From contig NZ_CP071793.1 of assembly GCF_017498545.1 (NCBI RefSeq), positions 1,922,001 through 1,986,000 of the forward strand: a DNA stretch of 64,000 bases, written 5' to 3'. Positions 63,734-64,000 of this stretch are shown piece by piece. The DNA is from Sulfidibacter corallicola. Its GTDB lineage: Bacteria > Acidobacteriota > Holophagae > Acanthopleuribacterales > Acanthopleuribacteraceae. Position 1 is the first letter of the stretch; every line of letters starts with the position of its first letter. Below the pieces are notes generated by a model. That model was not told where the DNA came from, did not search any database, and worked only from the letters and a program-made list of their open reading frames with translations. Position numbers and translations under genes: made by a program.

Positions 63734-64000
63734 ATGTCGCTCGTTCGTCAAAATCGTTTCCGACACGTCCTCTTGACCGCGCTTTGGCTCCTCGCCATGT
63801 CCGCCCTTTTGGGTTTTCTCGGCTGGTTTCTCTTTGGTGGGACCGGCCTCCTGATGGCTTTGGCGATGGCTGGACTCCTTCTTTTCCTGAGCCCGCGTTT
63901 TCCGGTCTCCATGGCCATGCGGGTCGCCGGCGCCCGACCGCTCCATCCGTCCGAGGCCCCGTTCCTTTTCGATACGGTCCACGAGCTGGCCCGCAGTGCC
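63734..64000 (+). CDS. M48/HtpX-like membrane metallopeptidase (3' partial)
   Basis: The ATG at 63734 follows GGGAG. The 89 visible residues, still open at the window end, have two spans (LLTALWLLAMSALLGFLGWFLFG and GLLMALAMAGLLLFLSP). Then comes SMAMRVAGARPLHPSEAPFLFDTVHELA, the segment that precedes the HExxH zinc site in HtpX and other M48 peptidases. The catalytic domain lies beyond the window. A role in inner-membrane protein quality control is likely by family, but this paralogue may not be HtpX itself. Confidence 0.75.
   Translation, partial: MSLVRQNRFRHVLLTALWLLAMSALLGFLGWFLFGGTGLLMALAMAGLLLFLSPRFPVSMAMRVAGARPLHPSEAPFLFDTVHELARSA

Overview
This window appears to come from a GC-rich (about 60% G+C by eye), Gram-negative, free-living bacterium. 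The best guess is an Acidobacteriota-like lineage (Holophagae/Acanthopleuribacter type); Myxococcota or another deep lineage cannot be excluded. The evidence is indirect: a myxobacterial-type mglBA pair, two winged-helix/TM/TPR proteins, an ASPIC/UnbV FG-GAP protein, a TonB-dependent receptor, a TPR-Ser/Thr kinase, an ATP-type PFK with the PKTIDND motif, and EF-P modified on lysine. No rRNA, tRNA, CRISPR array, phage or intact transposase was seen.

Layout. 1-8.2 kb (+): secreted proteins, namely an M6 metallopeptidase (5' cut by the window), a trypsin-like peptidase and two tandem paralogous BNR-like repeat proteins sharing a C-terminal domain. 8.2-14.7 kb (-): a 963-residue helical protein of unknown function, then the EF-P module read in the order epmB, efp, epmA. 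15-23 kb (+): poorly known genes (a Cys/His-motif protein, a six-cysteine secreted peptide, a propeller-like protein with an in-frame minisatellite, a winged-helix/TPR regulator, a thioredoxin-fold protein) mixed with short dispersed repeats and a decayed gene fragment. 23-28 kb (-): a BlaI/BlaR1-type two-gene operon whose promoter is bracketed by two near-identical operator dyads.

28-34 kb (+): an exported transglutaminase-elicitor-like protein and a TonB-dependent receptor. 34-40 kb (-): an FG-GAP/ASPIC protein and a winged-helix/TPR protein, separated by about 2 kb of noncoding DNA full of REP-like hairpins and a 541-bp-period direct repeat. 40-42 kb (+): an ABC exporter pair. 42-44 kb (-): a double-domain glutaminase whose second half has lost the catalytic Ser-Lys pair. 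44.7-47.6 kb (+): a membrane-TPR-kinase protein, followed by a second REP-like cluster. 48-53 kb (-): rseP, dxr, pfkA and a PilZ protein.

53-64 kb is mostly housekeeping: an unknown membrane protein (+), udk (-), mglB-mglA (+), a CaCA-type exchanger (+), an unknown small protein (+), azlC-azlD (-), gcvP with a strong terminator (-), and the start of an M48/HtpX-like peptidase cut by the window end (+).

How the genes fit together. The clearest functional units are EpmB/EpmA/EF-P (translation of polyproline stretches), BlaI/BlaR1 (protease-relieved repression), DXR with RseP (isoprenoid precursor synthesis and envelope stress proteolysis, a common gene order), MglA/MglB (polarity GTPase switch) and AzlC/AzlD (branched-chain amino-acid export). 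The most unusual content is the noncoding DNA: hairpins whose stems differ between copies yet stay complementary, always with GTAG at one foot, plus at least three other short repeat families.
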